From assembly GCA_023053575.1 (NCBI GenBank), contig JAKZAP010000021.1, positions 9,362,212 to 9,426,211 of the forward strand: 64,000 nt of DNA. Reading direction: 5' to 3'. This document shows, one piece after another, positions 12,480 through 23,204 of the stretch. The notes below the pieces were generated by a model that saw nothing but the letters and a program-made list of their open reading frames with translations, searched no databases and had not been told where the DNA came from. This DNA is from Branchinecta lynchi. Taxonomy: Eukaryota; Arthropoda; Branchiopoda; Anostraca; Branchinectidae. The position numbers and the translations under genes were made by a program. The stretch's first letter is position 1; the number at the start of each line of letters is the position of its first letter.

Positions 12480-12610
12480 CACATTCCCAACGTCCCTACT
12501 GAAGGCTACTGTGGACAGAATGAAAATCCCCAATAGGTGTTGTAATAATTCAATGTATTTGAATCTAAGATGTAAAAATAAGTTGCCTGTTTAGTTAAAC
12601 TTTAACAATG
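12480..12610 (+). repeat. Family M fragment
   Basis: AACGTCCCTACTGAAGGC, then CAATGTATTTGAATCTAAGA and TAGTTAAACTTTAAC, matching the 3' half of family M copies. Confidence 0.5.
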
Positions 12611-12782
12611 GGTTCGTTATGTGAAAACCGACAAAGTGAAGTATTACATCCCCATTTTGCTACACCAGAGACCGTAATCACAAGAACAGCCTAGAAGCTC
12701 CGCACAAAACGACGATTTTCCTTTACTGAGTATCTCTCTCGCCCGTCCACAAACCAGAGCACTTACAGCAGTGTCTAGAGAT

Positions 12783-13250
12783 AATGATATGATATGATAT
12801 TTATTACCTTAAAAGCCCAAGGGACATGGCAATACAAACAAAAGGAAACACAGTAACGAAACTTATTCTAACTACCACTAAAACTACAAAAAATTATCTC
12901 TATGAATCATTGACAGCTTGAGGAATGTACCCACTTTCTTTATAGTAGTATAACACTCACTCTTAAACATTTGCTCCATACACTCCTGATCGCGCTCATT
13001 TTCTCCAAATATTTCACTTCTCAAATCATTCAATTCCCTACATTCACACATAAGATGTCGGACACACTCGTTCATATCTCCACACATCGGGTAAGGACCA
13101 ATTCTCCCTATCGGCCTACCCGTATACCTCCTCCTATCTCCCAACGGTAAAATATCAGCACGCATACTGATTAATAGTTTCAATTCCTCCCTATCTAAAC
13201 CCGCTTTTAAATAAACACATTGACCCCATGTCTCTTTCGCCTCTGTATAA
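12783..13250 (-). mobile_element. LINE 3' end on the minus strand with (ATATC)n tail
   Basis: The minus-strand frame begins MKLLISMRADILPLGDRRRY and contains YPMCGDMNECVRHLMCECRE followed by LNDLRSEIFGENER, a finger and L-x-DLRSEIFG motif shared with the 47.8- and 3.7-kb copies. The 3' end in element orientation reads CCTTGGGCTTTTAAGGTAAT then ATATCATATCATATC. It is the longest open frame among the four related ends. Confidence 0.75.
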
Positions 13251-13458
13251 AATCTTAGAGATGTCTACAGTTCAGCAAAGGATAGACAGAAAATATGTTT
13301 GGCTCAACAGCTCAATACAGCTTCTCATCACCCACCACTTTTTCACCAAGTTGAAATTCTTACAAACGTTTATTGGCGTTCTTTCCTTGGGGTCAAGTTT
13401 CTGTTTACGGTTGCCTTTCTATGAGGCCAAGTCCGAGTTTAGTTTGCGAACCGAAGAT

Positions 13459-13764
13459 ACCTGATGAAAAATTTATCCAGGAATTGTACTGTGAAGTAGT
13501 AAGAAAAAGTAGCATACGGTACTAACGATGCGACTACATGCTTCTACTTCAAGGCTACCGTGTTACTGCGTTCTACTATATGCTACTATTAGCAAGACTG
13601 GATGCAACTATGGCAAGACAGGATGCTACTGGATGCTACTAGATAAGATTGGACCAGTCTGAGGCACATTAAATGATAGTATTCTTTGCTATTACATAGT
13701 ATTACATGCAACGTTTTAGTACTACTACCATACTACTACGCAGGCTACAAATTTTTCATCGGGT
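13459..13764. mobile_element. MITE family L, copy 1
   Basis: The ends are CCTGATGAAAAATTTATCC and CTACAAATTTTTCATCGGG, an inverted repeat. The inside is rich in ATGCTACT/CTACTA words. The second copy is at 53932-54219 in the same orientation. Confidence 0.75.
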
Positions 13765-13896
13765 AACGCAGTTTTTTGACAAAGAAGTTCACTATAGAAA
13801 GTTCCTCCGAGTAAGGATTAAAGTTAATTGCAGTACCGTATTTGCTATTGGAATCTTATCTCTACTGACATCAGATTAATCTGAATTAGAGACAAG

Positions 13897-14297
13897 TTAA
13901 ATATTCTTTGAGCCCAAACTGACTTTGAAACATTTATTTAAACAATTTTTACAACGGATACGTCAGCTATGATTCGTCACCAGCGATATTTCGGCCCTTC
14001 TTGGCAAGGGTCCTCGGCAGGCTGTCAATGTCAATCCTCTGGTTCAACGTCGGGTAGGGAAACAAACCTGTAATCTGTCACTTGTTGTTTGTTTCCTTCC
14101 CCGAAGTTGAACCAGAGGATTGACAAGTGACAGTGGCAAACAACAAGTGACAGATTACAGGTTTGTTTCCCTCCCCGACGTTGAACCAGAGGATTGACAT
14201 TGACAGCCTGACGAGGACCCTTGCCAAGAAGGGCCGAAATATCGCTGATGACGAATCATAGCTGACGTATCCGTTGTAAACATTGTTTGAATAAAAT
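13897..14297. repeat. C-family snap-back element, copy with 11-bp target duplication
   Basis: It is flanked by TTAGAGACAAG at 13886-13896 and 14298-14308. The arms pair around a centre of TAATCTGTCACTTGTTG sequences. In the right arm (+) the order is CCTGACGAGGACCC, GAAGGGCCGAAATATCG, then GCTGACGTATCCGTTG. The left arm begins AAATATTCTTTGAGCCC and reaches farther out than the right, so arm lengths are unequal. Confidence 0.85.
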
Positions 14298-14574
14298 TTA
14301 GAGACAAGATTATCTTTTTAGAGAGAAAATTAATCCCAGTAGCAAATACTGCAAGATTTTTTTTTACAGTGTCGGAGGCACGGTTTCGGCAACTCTAGTA
14401 GAGCCATATATCCAGGGTTCCGCTATTTCAGCTCAGAAACTGTCAGGATATTTTAACTTACTCTCCCCCCATGGGGGTGGATGGCGCCAAGTTTTTCAGG
14501 CAAATTTATGCTGAGTTTTGCATCTGGTATTCGTGGTTGTGTATCGCCTATATCATCTCAACTACTTTGCATAC

Positions 14575-14701
14575 CTGTTTTCGTGGAGCCACGTGATTTC
14601 ATATGGAACTGACGGAGCTGACGATACTTTACAGTTAAGAGTGGCGATGTGGCCAACGATTACCCTTGTATCCATAGGCGGCTGAACGATCTGCGTCCTC
14701 A
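14575..14701 (-). CDS. sdk: Sidekick-like gene, exon e: first half of the third visible Ig domain (likely Ig6)
   Basis: The acceptor is TTCTATTCCAG|TG and the donor is AAACAG|GTATGC. Two bases finish a codon, 41 codons follow and two bases (AG) remain. The translation reads IVQPPMDTRVIVGHIATLNC, then KVSSAPSVPYEITWLHEN, giving the B-strand Cys and core Trp. The PP-x-x-x-x-VI-x-G...C-x-V opening resembles the last Ig domain of Sidekick. AG plus G of the next exon makes Arg. No other reading frame of this exon gives an Ig fold. Confidence 0.88.
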
Positions 14702-14982
14702 CTGGAATAGAAAAAAAAAATCAGAAAAAAATAATGAATTAATGCATGTTTTATTTTCCACTAGAATAAAGTAGAAATAAATAAGCAAAAACGAAAATGG
14801 CCAAGACAGATAGAAATAAAACTAAAAAATAAACATAGGAAAAATCTAAATATCGAAAAAAAAAGGTAAAAAAAAACAAACAAATATACAACAGTACAAC
14901 GAACTCCAAACCTTGTTCCATCGGACCAACTAATTTGGGCACGAAAATGGGGAAGTAAGTAAAAACTAAAAAGAAACAAGAG

Positions 14983-16291
14983 CTAGAAGCTGAAATGGCA
15001 CTTGCATGGCTGGGTCAGAGGCTCAAAGTAGGAATTTGCCAATTCGTGAGTTTGTTGTGATCATTTGAAAGCAAAATCCTTGAGATAAGAATTGATCATG
15101 GGCCATTGGAAATCACGAGAATGTATTGTACGGTATCAAAATTTTTTTCTTGTAACTCACTTTCACTTGTTTTCACTTGTAAGCAAAACCCTTGAGGCAA
15201 AAATGATCTTGGCCCATGAGGATCATGAATATATATCGTTTGGTAAAAGGTAATTTTTTTTACTTTGCGGGTAAGATGCGCAAGGGAGCTAAAAATTAAT
15301 TTCTAAGCAACCATGGGCTCATGGTGACCATGAAAATGCATATTTAGCTTAAAAATATTTGTTTGTACTTTGCGGTTAAGATGAGTAGGCCTACTTTAAG
15401 GGAAGGTCGAATATGGAAATGACAATTTTTAAGTCAATCTTGTCAAGTCTCTAATGTTCAAGACAGTTTATTCAAACAATGTTTACAACGGATACGTCAG
15501 CTATGATTCTTCATCAGCGATATTTCAGCCCTTCTTGGCAAGGGTCCTCGTCAGGCTGTCAATCCTCTGGTTCAACTTAGGAAATCCTCTGGTTCAACTT
15601 AGGACAACTTAGGAGGAACAGTCAATCCTCTGGTTCAACTTAGGATTGACAGCCTGACGAGGACCCTTGCCAAGAAGGGCCGAAATATCGCTGATGAAGA
15701 ATCATAGCTGACGTATCCGTTGTAAACATTGTTTGAATAAATGTTTCAAAGTCAGCTTGGGCTCAAAGAATATTTATGTTCAACACAAATTTCATTGCCC
15801 TAGCAAATCTGGAAATACCTTCCGGACAACCCTCGGACTCCCCCCAGAGTGCCCGAATCCAGTCTGCTTCTGTCACTGATGTATCTAACGCTTGTGCTTG
15901 TTCTTCCCACCAGGTTTTATCCCGATCGCTCCGCTCTAACCATATCATAAGATTTTCAGCCCCCCCCCCCCCCGTCACATTCGTCGGATCCGGTCCGGAC
16001 TTGAAATGGGACATTTTTCGAAATAACAAGTTTCATTAAGATCCGATCACCCGTTCTAAAGTTATACATACTTCAAGATTCCGGATTCCCGCTCCCTCCA
16101 CTCCCCCCACGATGGTCGGATCGGGGAAGTGACTACTTCCAAGTTGTTTTGGTCGGGACCATGTTATGCAAGCCAAGTTTCATCGTCCTAGCAAATCTAG
16201 AAGTACCCTAACTCGCAATTATCGGACTGACCAACCGACAGACGGAAAAGTGATCGGTACATGGCACTTGGCCGGAAGGCAAATGCCATAA
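14983..16291 (-). repeat. Family A repeat, copy 3, with a nested C-family palindrome
   Basis: It runs from ATGGCACTTGCATGGCTGG at 14995 to GGCCGGAAGGCAAATGCCAT at 16290, in minus orientation. A C-family palindrome (15466-15775) splits the phrase CTAATGTTCAAGACA and duplicates 12 bases, so C inserted after A. Confidence 0.78.
15466..15775. repeat. C-family snap-back element nested in family A
   Basis: It is flanked by ATGTTCAAGACA and ATGTTCAACACA (12 bp, one mismatch). Here the right arm is the longer one and carries the GTTTGAATAAATG...CAGCTTGGGCTCAAAGAA end. The centre has three copies of CCTCTGGTTCAACTTAGGA. Confidence 0.85.
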
Positions 16292-16708
16292 AAACTCAAA
16301 TATCAAATGACCTGTTGGCAGAGCTCAAGCCGCAGTCGTTTAACTGACAGTAAGACTTTTTTGTTTTTTTTGCACGAGCTCTCGAGTAGACCCACGTGAA
16401 AAAGGGCGAGCGGCAGGCAGTCCTATCATACTTCTTCTACGACGACTGCAAAATGCGAAAGCAAATAACTGCAAAAGCGAATACCAAGCCCACAAGAAAA
16501 GCAGAATGTAATCTCGCTTTCAATTTGATCCCGATTTTAGGCGTTCCCGTTTTCAGGTCGATCAGTTTCAGTAGGGACGCATCCTACGTAGTGGTTCGGA
16601 AAGCCAGTGGTAGCAGATCGACAGTCTACAAACGATTTCCAAAAAACCAAGGTCAACATCAGGAATCCTATGCGTTGTTTGACGACCACATCTGCTCAAG
16701 ATACTCAC

Positions 16709-16861
16709 CAAGTACACTTAGATAGGCTTTTCCTGAGGCGAGTCCAGCTTCGTTCGCCCTGACGCAGGTATACTCTCCTTGGTCCGCCGCTCTGACAGAA
16801 GTTATAAGGAGACCGCCATCGTCTCCGATCTGAAGTCGACTGGACGGGGCAATAAGACTTT
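16709..16861 (-). CDS. sdk: Sidekick-like gene, exon d: second half of the second visible Ig domain
   Basis: The acceptor is CCTTTTTAG|AA and the donor is CTTG|GTGAGT. Two bases complete a codon, 50 codons follow and one base is left. The translation has the E-F region RLQIGDDGGLLITSVRAADQ and the F-strand GEYTCVRANEAG with the second Cys, then the G strand AYLSVL. The leftover G plus TG of the next exon gives Val. The pattern of one intron in the middle of each Ig domain is repeated in all three visible domains, which argues for one gene and not unrelated exon-like sequences. Confidence 0.9.
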
Positions 16862-16981
16862 CTAAAAAGGGTGGGCAAATATTAATATAATTAATTCCTA
16901 TTGTAGTACATTAGAAGTATGCTACTTTTAACACTCTTCTCAATTCAAGACCTCCTTTGGTTCAGTCAACGACGTAGGAAC

Positions 16982-17110
16982 TTACAGATAGATAGATATT
17001 TTTATTAATCCAACTCGTAGCGCCGAAATGGCGCTAAATACGTCGACCATTACATTTCATGTGTTAAAATACTTGAATATATACAATTACTAATTAAAAG
17101 AAACGAAATC
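16982..17110 (-). repeat. LINE/SINE 3' tail, copy 1 (AGATAGAT run plus GCGCCATTTCGGCGC hairpin)
   Basis: In minus orientation the sequence reads GACGTATTTAGCGCCATTTC, then GGCGCTACGAGTTGG, ending in AATAAAAATATCTATCTATC. It recurs at 52018-52110 in the same orientation. A short GC hairpin before a microsatellite tail is typical of the 3' end recognised by LINE reverse transcriptases. Confidence 0.6.
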
Positions 17111-18930
17111 ACTCGGAATTCTCTTGTTTTTTGTTAGTCTTCTCAGTGAATGGTACAAAGGAATTCGAATACCGGTTTGTGCGACATTTAACTGGCGCCA
17201 GGAGATTTTGATGCCGCGTCCGTCCTGTCGCCGGTGCTAGAACTTATCTTCTAAGAGCCAAGTGTTCCAACTTTCTTTTGAAACATACGATGAAATCAAA
17301 TTCTTTAATTCCATTTAATGTTCCTATTTACATTTCTGCATCTGCTGGGATACTTTGGATGGTCGTGAAAGTACTGTCAAACTATTGTAAAGTTTACGAC
17401 TCGAACGTCGAATCCTAAAACCAAAGATTTAATTTGATGAGGAAGACGTCCATGATGTGGAAACAGCTTATCGGTAGTCAACTGAAAGACACGGTACACG
17501 CAAGAAGCACAAGAGCCTCCATCTCTCTATCTCAGTAATACGACCATGCGGAGTCGAATAGATTCCCGATACCCAGACCGATGTAAACGAGCGGAGGGTA
17601 GGAACTACGCGGCCCATCACAATTCGTCACCCCTACAAACAGCTACATCGCAGTAGAGCCCCCCAGAAGAAATGTCGAGATAACAACAGTTTGGTTGTCC
17701 ACCATTGTGACGTCACGTCTGACGCACTGCAGAGCGGGTCATGCACGCCTGCTACAGTCTTTCCTCTGATATGCGCAGCGGCGAAGAGGGAAGTAGACGG
17801 GCATAAACTTAAAGCTCAGCAAGTACCTCCTTCTAGCTCTGCTCAGTTTTATCGGAGTATCTACAGCAGAGCAAAATAACACTAGGCAGTAACGCCAAGG
17901 CTCCAAAAAAGTGTCGCACTCACGAATAGTAGCGACACTAGCACCATAAGCGGTAGCGAACGTCCCTACTGAAGCTCATTCAGTCGTTCACCAGCGCTGG
18001 CTCTGATAACTTCATATTCTGAAGATAGCATAAACATGATACAGCCTCAATTGTGTCTTTGGTTAATGCAGTCCGCACCTTAGCTTTAGTAGAAATTTCT
18101 AAACACGGAAGTTTGTCTCGCTTTAAATACCGCAAGCGTAGTGGGCGGCGCCACAAGTATGGCCCGTTTGCAATACTTGGAAAGCATAGGTCTTGGCACT
18201 ACTCCCTACTGTTATTTTGCTCTGATCCACAGTCGGTACTTGGCACCAATACAACATTTCATCTCTGTATTTTCGAGTTGTGTGACTCACCCTCCCCCCC
18301 CCCAACAAAAAAAAAATAAAAAAATACTTAGACCTTTTCCTCTGCCAAGACGATCCTGCAATATTTGCTTTCCGGCGCCAAACAATTCATTCCACGCGCA
18401 GATTATTCCCAGTATTGTCATCATTAATCCCGGAAATACAAAAGATCCCACAGGACAATTTGGGGCCCACACTTAAGAGCGACAGTCGGACTCAAAGCCA
18501 AAGCAACCGTATTTCAATTACAATCCCCCAAACGTGACACGGTTGTCATATAAAGAGCCAATTTGTCCTCAGAAATATGAGACGGTCGCGGTAAAGGAGA
18601 CATTAACGTTGGCTCATCCGGCCGACTTCAAAAGTGGCCGATGGGCATAACAGCCGCAAGGCCCGGTAAATTGTCCTAATAGAGGCAACTGTCACATTTC
18701 GTCCTTGGGGGAATATTAATAAGGGGTATTAGAGGGAAAAAAGGCGGAAACATGGCGCTGTCAACAACTTGAACTCGCAGAGAATAGGAATCGCGGATTA
18801 GCGAGTTGTGTTGTGGTGAGAACTTGGATGATCTTACTTTCCCGATAAATGGACTAAAGCCAGTCTTAGGCTACTTAGACGTGGCGGCCGGTAGAGGCAG
18901 AATGCGCCGACAATGTTGCGTGGCGGACTC
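17111..18930. other. Intron sequence, nothing recognised
   Basis: Intron between exons c and d upstream of the LINE fragments. The open frames here are short, lack splice-site context and show no family motif. GAACGTCCCTACTGAAGC at 17957 is a family M word. Confidence 0.45.
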
Positions 18931-18961
18931 GCGAAACTGAGCAACGGCGTTGTTCCGTAAC

Positions 18962-19345
18962 ACCTGCCTTAGGCGGATCTTAAACATACACTGGACAGAA
19001 AGGGTCACAAACCTGGCGATTCGCCAGATGACAGTGCAACCCCTTATTACTGAAGTAATCAAGATCCGCCACTGGAGGTATCTGAGTCACACAATCAGGA
19101 TGGGAAGCACCAGACTCCCCAACGCTAGCCTCCAGTGGCGTCCGGAAGGATCCAGACAAAGAGGGCGACCGAAGAACACTCTTCGCCGTACCTACCAGTC
19201 GGATCTTCACAATATCAATGCGTCCATCCAGCACGAACGGGAAGATGTATGGCCAGCGGCCCTTATGAGCGAGGACTGGCGGCTCCTCTTGGATGCCCTA
19301 AGCGCCTCTGGAATGGCAGGGGGAACTAAGGTAAGGGTAAGGTTG
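18962..19345 (+). mobile_element. LINE fragment, C-terminal tail of an RTE-like endonuclease/reverse-transcriptase
   Basis: The frame carries LRRILNIHWTERVTNL, EVIKIRHWRYLSHTIRM, then RPEGSRQRGRPKNTLRRTYQ and WRLLLDALSASGMAGG. This is the familiar tail of invertebrate non-LTR elements (R-R-x-x-W-x-G-H-x-x-R-M..., GRPK-x-T-W-RR, DAL-x-A-x-G). Only the last ~125 residues survive; the catalytic RT domain is missing. It lies in the intron between exons c and d, antisense to sidekick. Confidence 0.85.
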
Positions 19346-20038
19346 TTCCGCAATTCCAAAAATTTTGTATGGCTCGTTTGTGGCTTGAAATGAGTGTTTC
19401 CGCGGACGTTTATTCCGCCTACAAGTGTGTTCCCAAGACTAACAAGGATTTGGGTCCCGCTCTGTGGCTCGATTCCTGTCCAAATAATACAATTAGCTAC
19501 TTTATCAACATAAAACTGAAGCTCATTTAACTACAGAATGGTAGGGACTTTAGCCTGAAGTTCTATTTACTGAGTTTTTATTTTTATTATTTTATTGTTA
19601 GTTTCACACATTTGAAAAAACCGCAAAAAAAGGCAAAACGACTCAAAAGCCGGTTCACCACTTTTAAACACAATTTATCTCCACTGTATTAAAACTGCTA
19701 CTACAACAAATAGGAAATGCAGTAGCTTTGCTATGAAATATAGGTTTAATGATTATGAGAGCGTATTGTAAATTCCTATCTTATGCATGTACGAATGATA
19801 GTGTGCTGGTGTATGCTCTCCTTTTTTTTCTTTTTGTATTGTACTGGCCGACTTTGGGGGAAATAAATACAAAAATAGGACTATCAAACATATTAATCCT
19901 TCACTATGCGACTGTATTACTGCCTCCCATCCTTAATCGTTCCATCCGTTCTCGTTCATGGGTTTTTAACTTCCTATTTTAGTTTTATCCAACCTAACAA
20001 CAAGCGCAAATTCACCGTCTCTGGCTCTTTTTAGACAG

Positions 20039-20600
20039 ATCAAGCTCACACTTATCATTTTGCTCTTTCATCCGACCCTTAGTCGAATATGCTTGTCCGG
20101 TTTGGTACTTTGCTCTTACCCAAGACGAAACTGATAAAATAGAGCGAGTTCAGAAGAGATCGCTGCAAATTATCTATGGCGGTTCCCCCCTACCATACTC
20201 TTTCTACCTCAAAGAATTTAAAATTGAATCCCTTTCTTCCCGCCGCGAAAAACTATGCCGCAACTTTGGCTCATCCCTTCTCCAGCACCCCATGTACCGT
20301 TCATTCCTTCCCCCACCCTTTGTTCCTGTAAGATCTCGTCCCCCCCGAGAAGTGGCTGAAAAGGTTCCCAAACTGACCCCAATCTACTGTAACACTATGC
20401 GCTACAGTAGAAGCTTTGTGCCGAGCTTCGTAAAGCAGTACAATGCTCTTTAGCATTGTTTTGCCTTGTTACTTTTTTTCCTTTTAAATTATCTGTTGAC
20501 AATTTATTTTATCTTTATTTATGACTACAAAAACATCGTATTTGGGCTCTGCCCACGAGAGATATGTTTTGCTTTATTATTAAATAAATTGAAAATAAAT
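20039..20600 (+). mobile_element. LINE 3' end (RT thumb/C-terminus, jockey/CR1-like)
   Basis: An open frame without a start ends at the TAG at 20451-20453. It reads IRPLVEYACPVW, then DKIERVQKRSLQIIYGGS, and ends FVPSFVKQYNAL. The L-x-EYA-x-PVW...QKR-x-L-x-I-I signature is the end of the reverse-transcriptase domain in jockey/CR1-type LINEs. After the stop come roughly 140 bases of UTR and an AT-rich tail with repeats of AAATAAATTG. It is 5'-truncated, as is usual for LINE copies. Confidence 0.85.
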
Positions 20601-20804
20601 TGAAAAATTTCCGAGGAGCTCATTGTTCACCAATGCTAGTTTCTCCGTGTTCTTATCAAAACCTAGAGATGGTTGTTTACAAACGCGTTTGGCTCTTTCA
20701 GGCATATCAAGCTGCTAGTCCAAAAGAACTCACTGGTACGAGATACCGAGTAAGCACTTGTTTTCGTGCTTCTTAGCAAAAGCGAAAAATGTTCGTTTAC
20801 TAAC

Positions 20805-20924
20805 CGTCAAAATACCAGGTAACATTCGGGTTTGGGGCTCCCCCGGCCTTGCACGTGAATGTGAAGTCCTTCCCATCCATCGCTGTTCCGTTGGACGGCG
20901 CCTCCTCAAAAATCGGAGCTGAAG
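20805..20924 (-). CDS. sdk: Sidekick-like gene, exon c: first half of the second visible Ig domain (likely Ig5)
   Basis: The acceptor is TTCGTTTAG|CT and the donor is TTTGACG|GTTAGT, a weaker but valid GT site. Two bases complete the previous codon, 39 codons follow, and one base remains. The translation starts SAPIFEEAPSNGTAMDGKDF and goes on to FTCKAGGAPNPNVTWYFD, with the B-strand Cys and core Trp. The S/T-x-AP-x-F...DG opening is typical of I-set domains that follow one another directly. The remaining G plus AA of the next exon gives Glu, so the domain reads through without a break. The 34-kb intron lies on its 5' side. Confidence 0.9.
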
Positions 20925-21529
20925 CTAAACGAAAAATTATCATATTACTCGAGAACTGTATAGGCCCAAGCCAGACTTCCAAAATTTGTTTTCAGGATCC
21001 CAGATATCCGTTCTCGTCGAGGTGGACCAAAAGTTAAGCGTTTGGGTGTTGGACCCCAGATTCCAGAATCTGGGAAGTGTGTCATCGAGGCAACGCATTT
21101 GAGAGACACAATACACGAGCCAATGGATCGGGGAGGCAAAAATGGAAGAGGGATGGACCGTTGTCATTGGGTGAAGAAATACTGGAGTATCATGCAAAAG
21201 GTTGGCCTGACTACGCGGAAATCCCAGACATTTGGAAATCTGGAAAGTGAAGCCTGGCTTTACGACGGTAACTGTAACACGAGCGTACAAACACATAAGG
21301 AGCGTGTGCAGGAGTATAGTTTACAATCGCAACCAGTCCTATTTTTCGCGATTAAGCACTAATAAACCGGTTACAATACGTAAAATATGGGTATCTACAT
21401 CCTACTTTGATAGGGCATCATAGACAGTCGAGAGGTGAAGGCATACTAATGAGTAAATTGGGTGGGAGGGGGGACATTGAGGTACAAGTTGAGGACGTTC
21501 AGGTTGGCCTAGTGTTTGACCAACAGCTT

Positions 21530-21720
21530 TTGGGGTTTTTCTGTCGGATTCAGACACACTCCTTGTCCGGCGAGGAAATAAAACCCAGCTTGGATTCAGC
21601 ATGTCCCCTTACACTTAAATCGACTATCCCATCACCGTGAACAAATGTTTGTCCACGCATTAGTTAGAAAACCCCTCCCCCACCCCTAAATATAGGGCTA
21701 CGGGACCATCTACGTTTGAT
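21530..21720 (-). repeat. Family B repeat, copy 2 (fragment)
   Basis: One internal unit (CTTGTCCGGCGAGGAAATAA, TTCAGCATGTCCCCTTACAC) plus the conserved block AACCCCTCCCCCACCCCTAA ATATAGGGCTAC that follows the tandem units in other copies. Confidence 0.6.
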
Positions 21721-22668
21721 CGTGGTATCCGTAGTCGCTGCATGGGACCAAAGACGGAGGTTCTATTGGCTTATTGGTTCTTGGCACCGGCGAGTATTCC
21801 GGTGACAAAGAATGCTTTAACTCGAACAGAAAATTTCAGTCCATCTGAACGACGGGAAAGTTTAAAGCCAATTAATTCATCCCATTACCCCCCCCCCCCC
21901 TAACCCAGCGGCACATTAGTTTCTTTAAAGGCCATAACATGTTTTTGTCCTATGCATAAGCCCAAGTCTGTTTTTCCAAGATAATGAAAAAGATTCCAAC
22001 CGACCAAACTTCAAATTTACGGCTTGCTACTTGGGATAAAGCAGAACATCTACAGTTTAATTTTAAAGTGATAAAATGCTAAGTTCCTGGACCGCAATTC
22101 CTGGCTCTAGGCTAAAATTTTGTCAGCTAGGTCTGGGTCGTCGGGGAGTCGGACGGCTTGTTTCCTCAACAGAGCTGAAGTTTAAAGTTTAATTGAAAAG
22201 ACAGTTTACGTTTTATATCTTGGATTTCAATACATCGAATTGTATTATTACATATTGTCAGGGACCCATAAATGTCCTGTAGTTGGCTGTAATGACTCGC
22301 CATTCAGGGGGCTTGTCATTTCCTATGCTTCTATGTTGCTATGTTGCCCGTGCCTTATCTGGTTTCCAAAAATTCCGCTTGGGTCAAATCGGCGTTCTTG
22401 CTCAGATAGACAAAATTTGTTGGCACGAATCAGGACTATTCAGCATGCCACCAGGTACCTAAGCTAGGACAAAAGATCCAGGTTACTCTTCCATTACAGA
22501 GAAATATTCCTAGTTCAGCAGAAAAGATGCGAAAAATTTTGTCTATCTGGATAGATGAACGAGATTTTTCAATCGAAGCGACAGAAGACTTTTATCGCCT
22601 GGATGTTCCCACTGAATTTTCGTCGGCAACAGAATTTAACGCGAAAAATAATAAAAAATAACCCTTAA

Positions 22669-23091
22669 AGGACACCTGAACAATGAAACCATACTTGAAA
22701 ACACCATGGAGAATGCATTTACAGACATGACCACGGAGAGCATTCTTCTCCTGAGCGTGACGTTTTCAAAATAGAGATGTTCGTTTTTGGAGGTTTGCAC
22801 ATGCAGACTCCAAGACAAAAAGCGCATTTCATTCAAATCTTGTACAGCGCTGGCCGGATCGTATTGGAATTTCTTCTAGACTGGTTAAAAAATATTCCAG
22901 AAGAAGGGTTGATTGGAGACATTTGTTCATTTCTAAAATTGTTCGGTAATGAAATAAGGACAGATGCAAAATAGAGCAAAAATCATAGCTTGGAAACACT
23001 ATTTCGTATTAGGATTGGGTTTTCTGCAGGCAATGTTAACGGAGGTCATACAGATAGGGATGATACTTGGTACTCTTCATTCACGTGTCCT
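22669..23091 (-). mobile_element. TTAA-flanked MITE, copy 2
   Basis: It is flanked by TTAA at 22665-22668 and 23092-23095, starts AGGACACCTGAA and ends TTCACGTGTCCT. It is the reverse complement of copy 1 across nearly all of its length, with small gaps. Confidence 0.85.
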
Positions 23092-23204
23092 TTAAAATAA
23101 TAAAAATACTTAATTTGTCTAAAAGCGAATAATCAAAACGGTCGTCCATGTTGCTGTTGCGTGCATAAAATTATACTATAGTCCGATTAAAGTTAATTTT
23201 CCCA

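Noticed and set aside
16396..16725. 109-codon plus-strand frame
   Set aside because: It overlaps sidekick exon d antisense and has no recognisable domain of its own.
22270..22467. Reverse-transcriptase-like frame (…RIRTIQHATRYLS)
   Set aside because: The RIRTIQHATRYL ending resembles LINE Q-R-R-A-T-R motifs, but the rest does not, and family M sequence overlaps the region; support is too weak.
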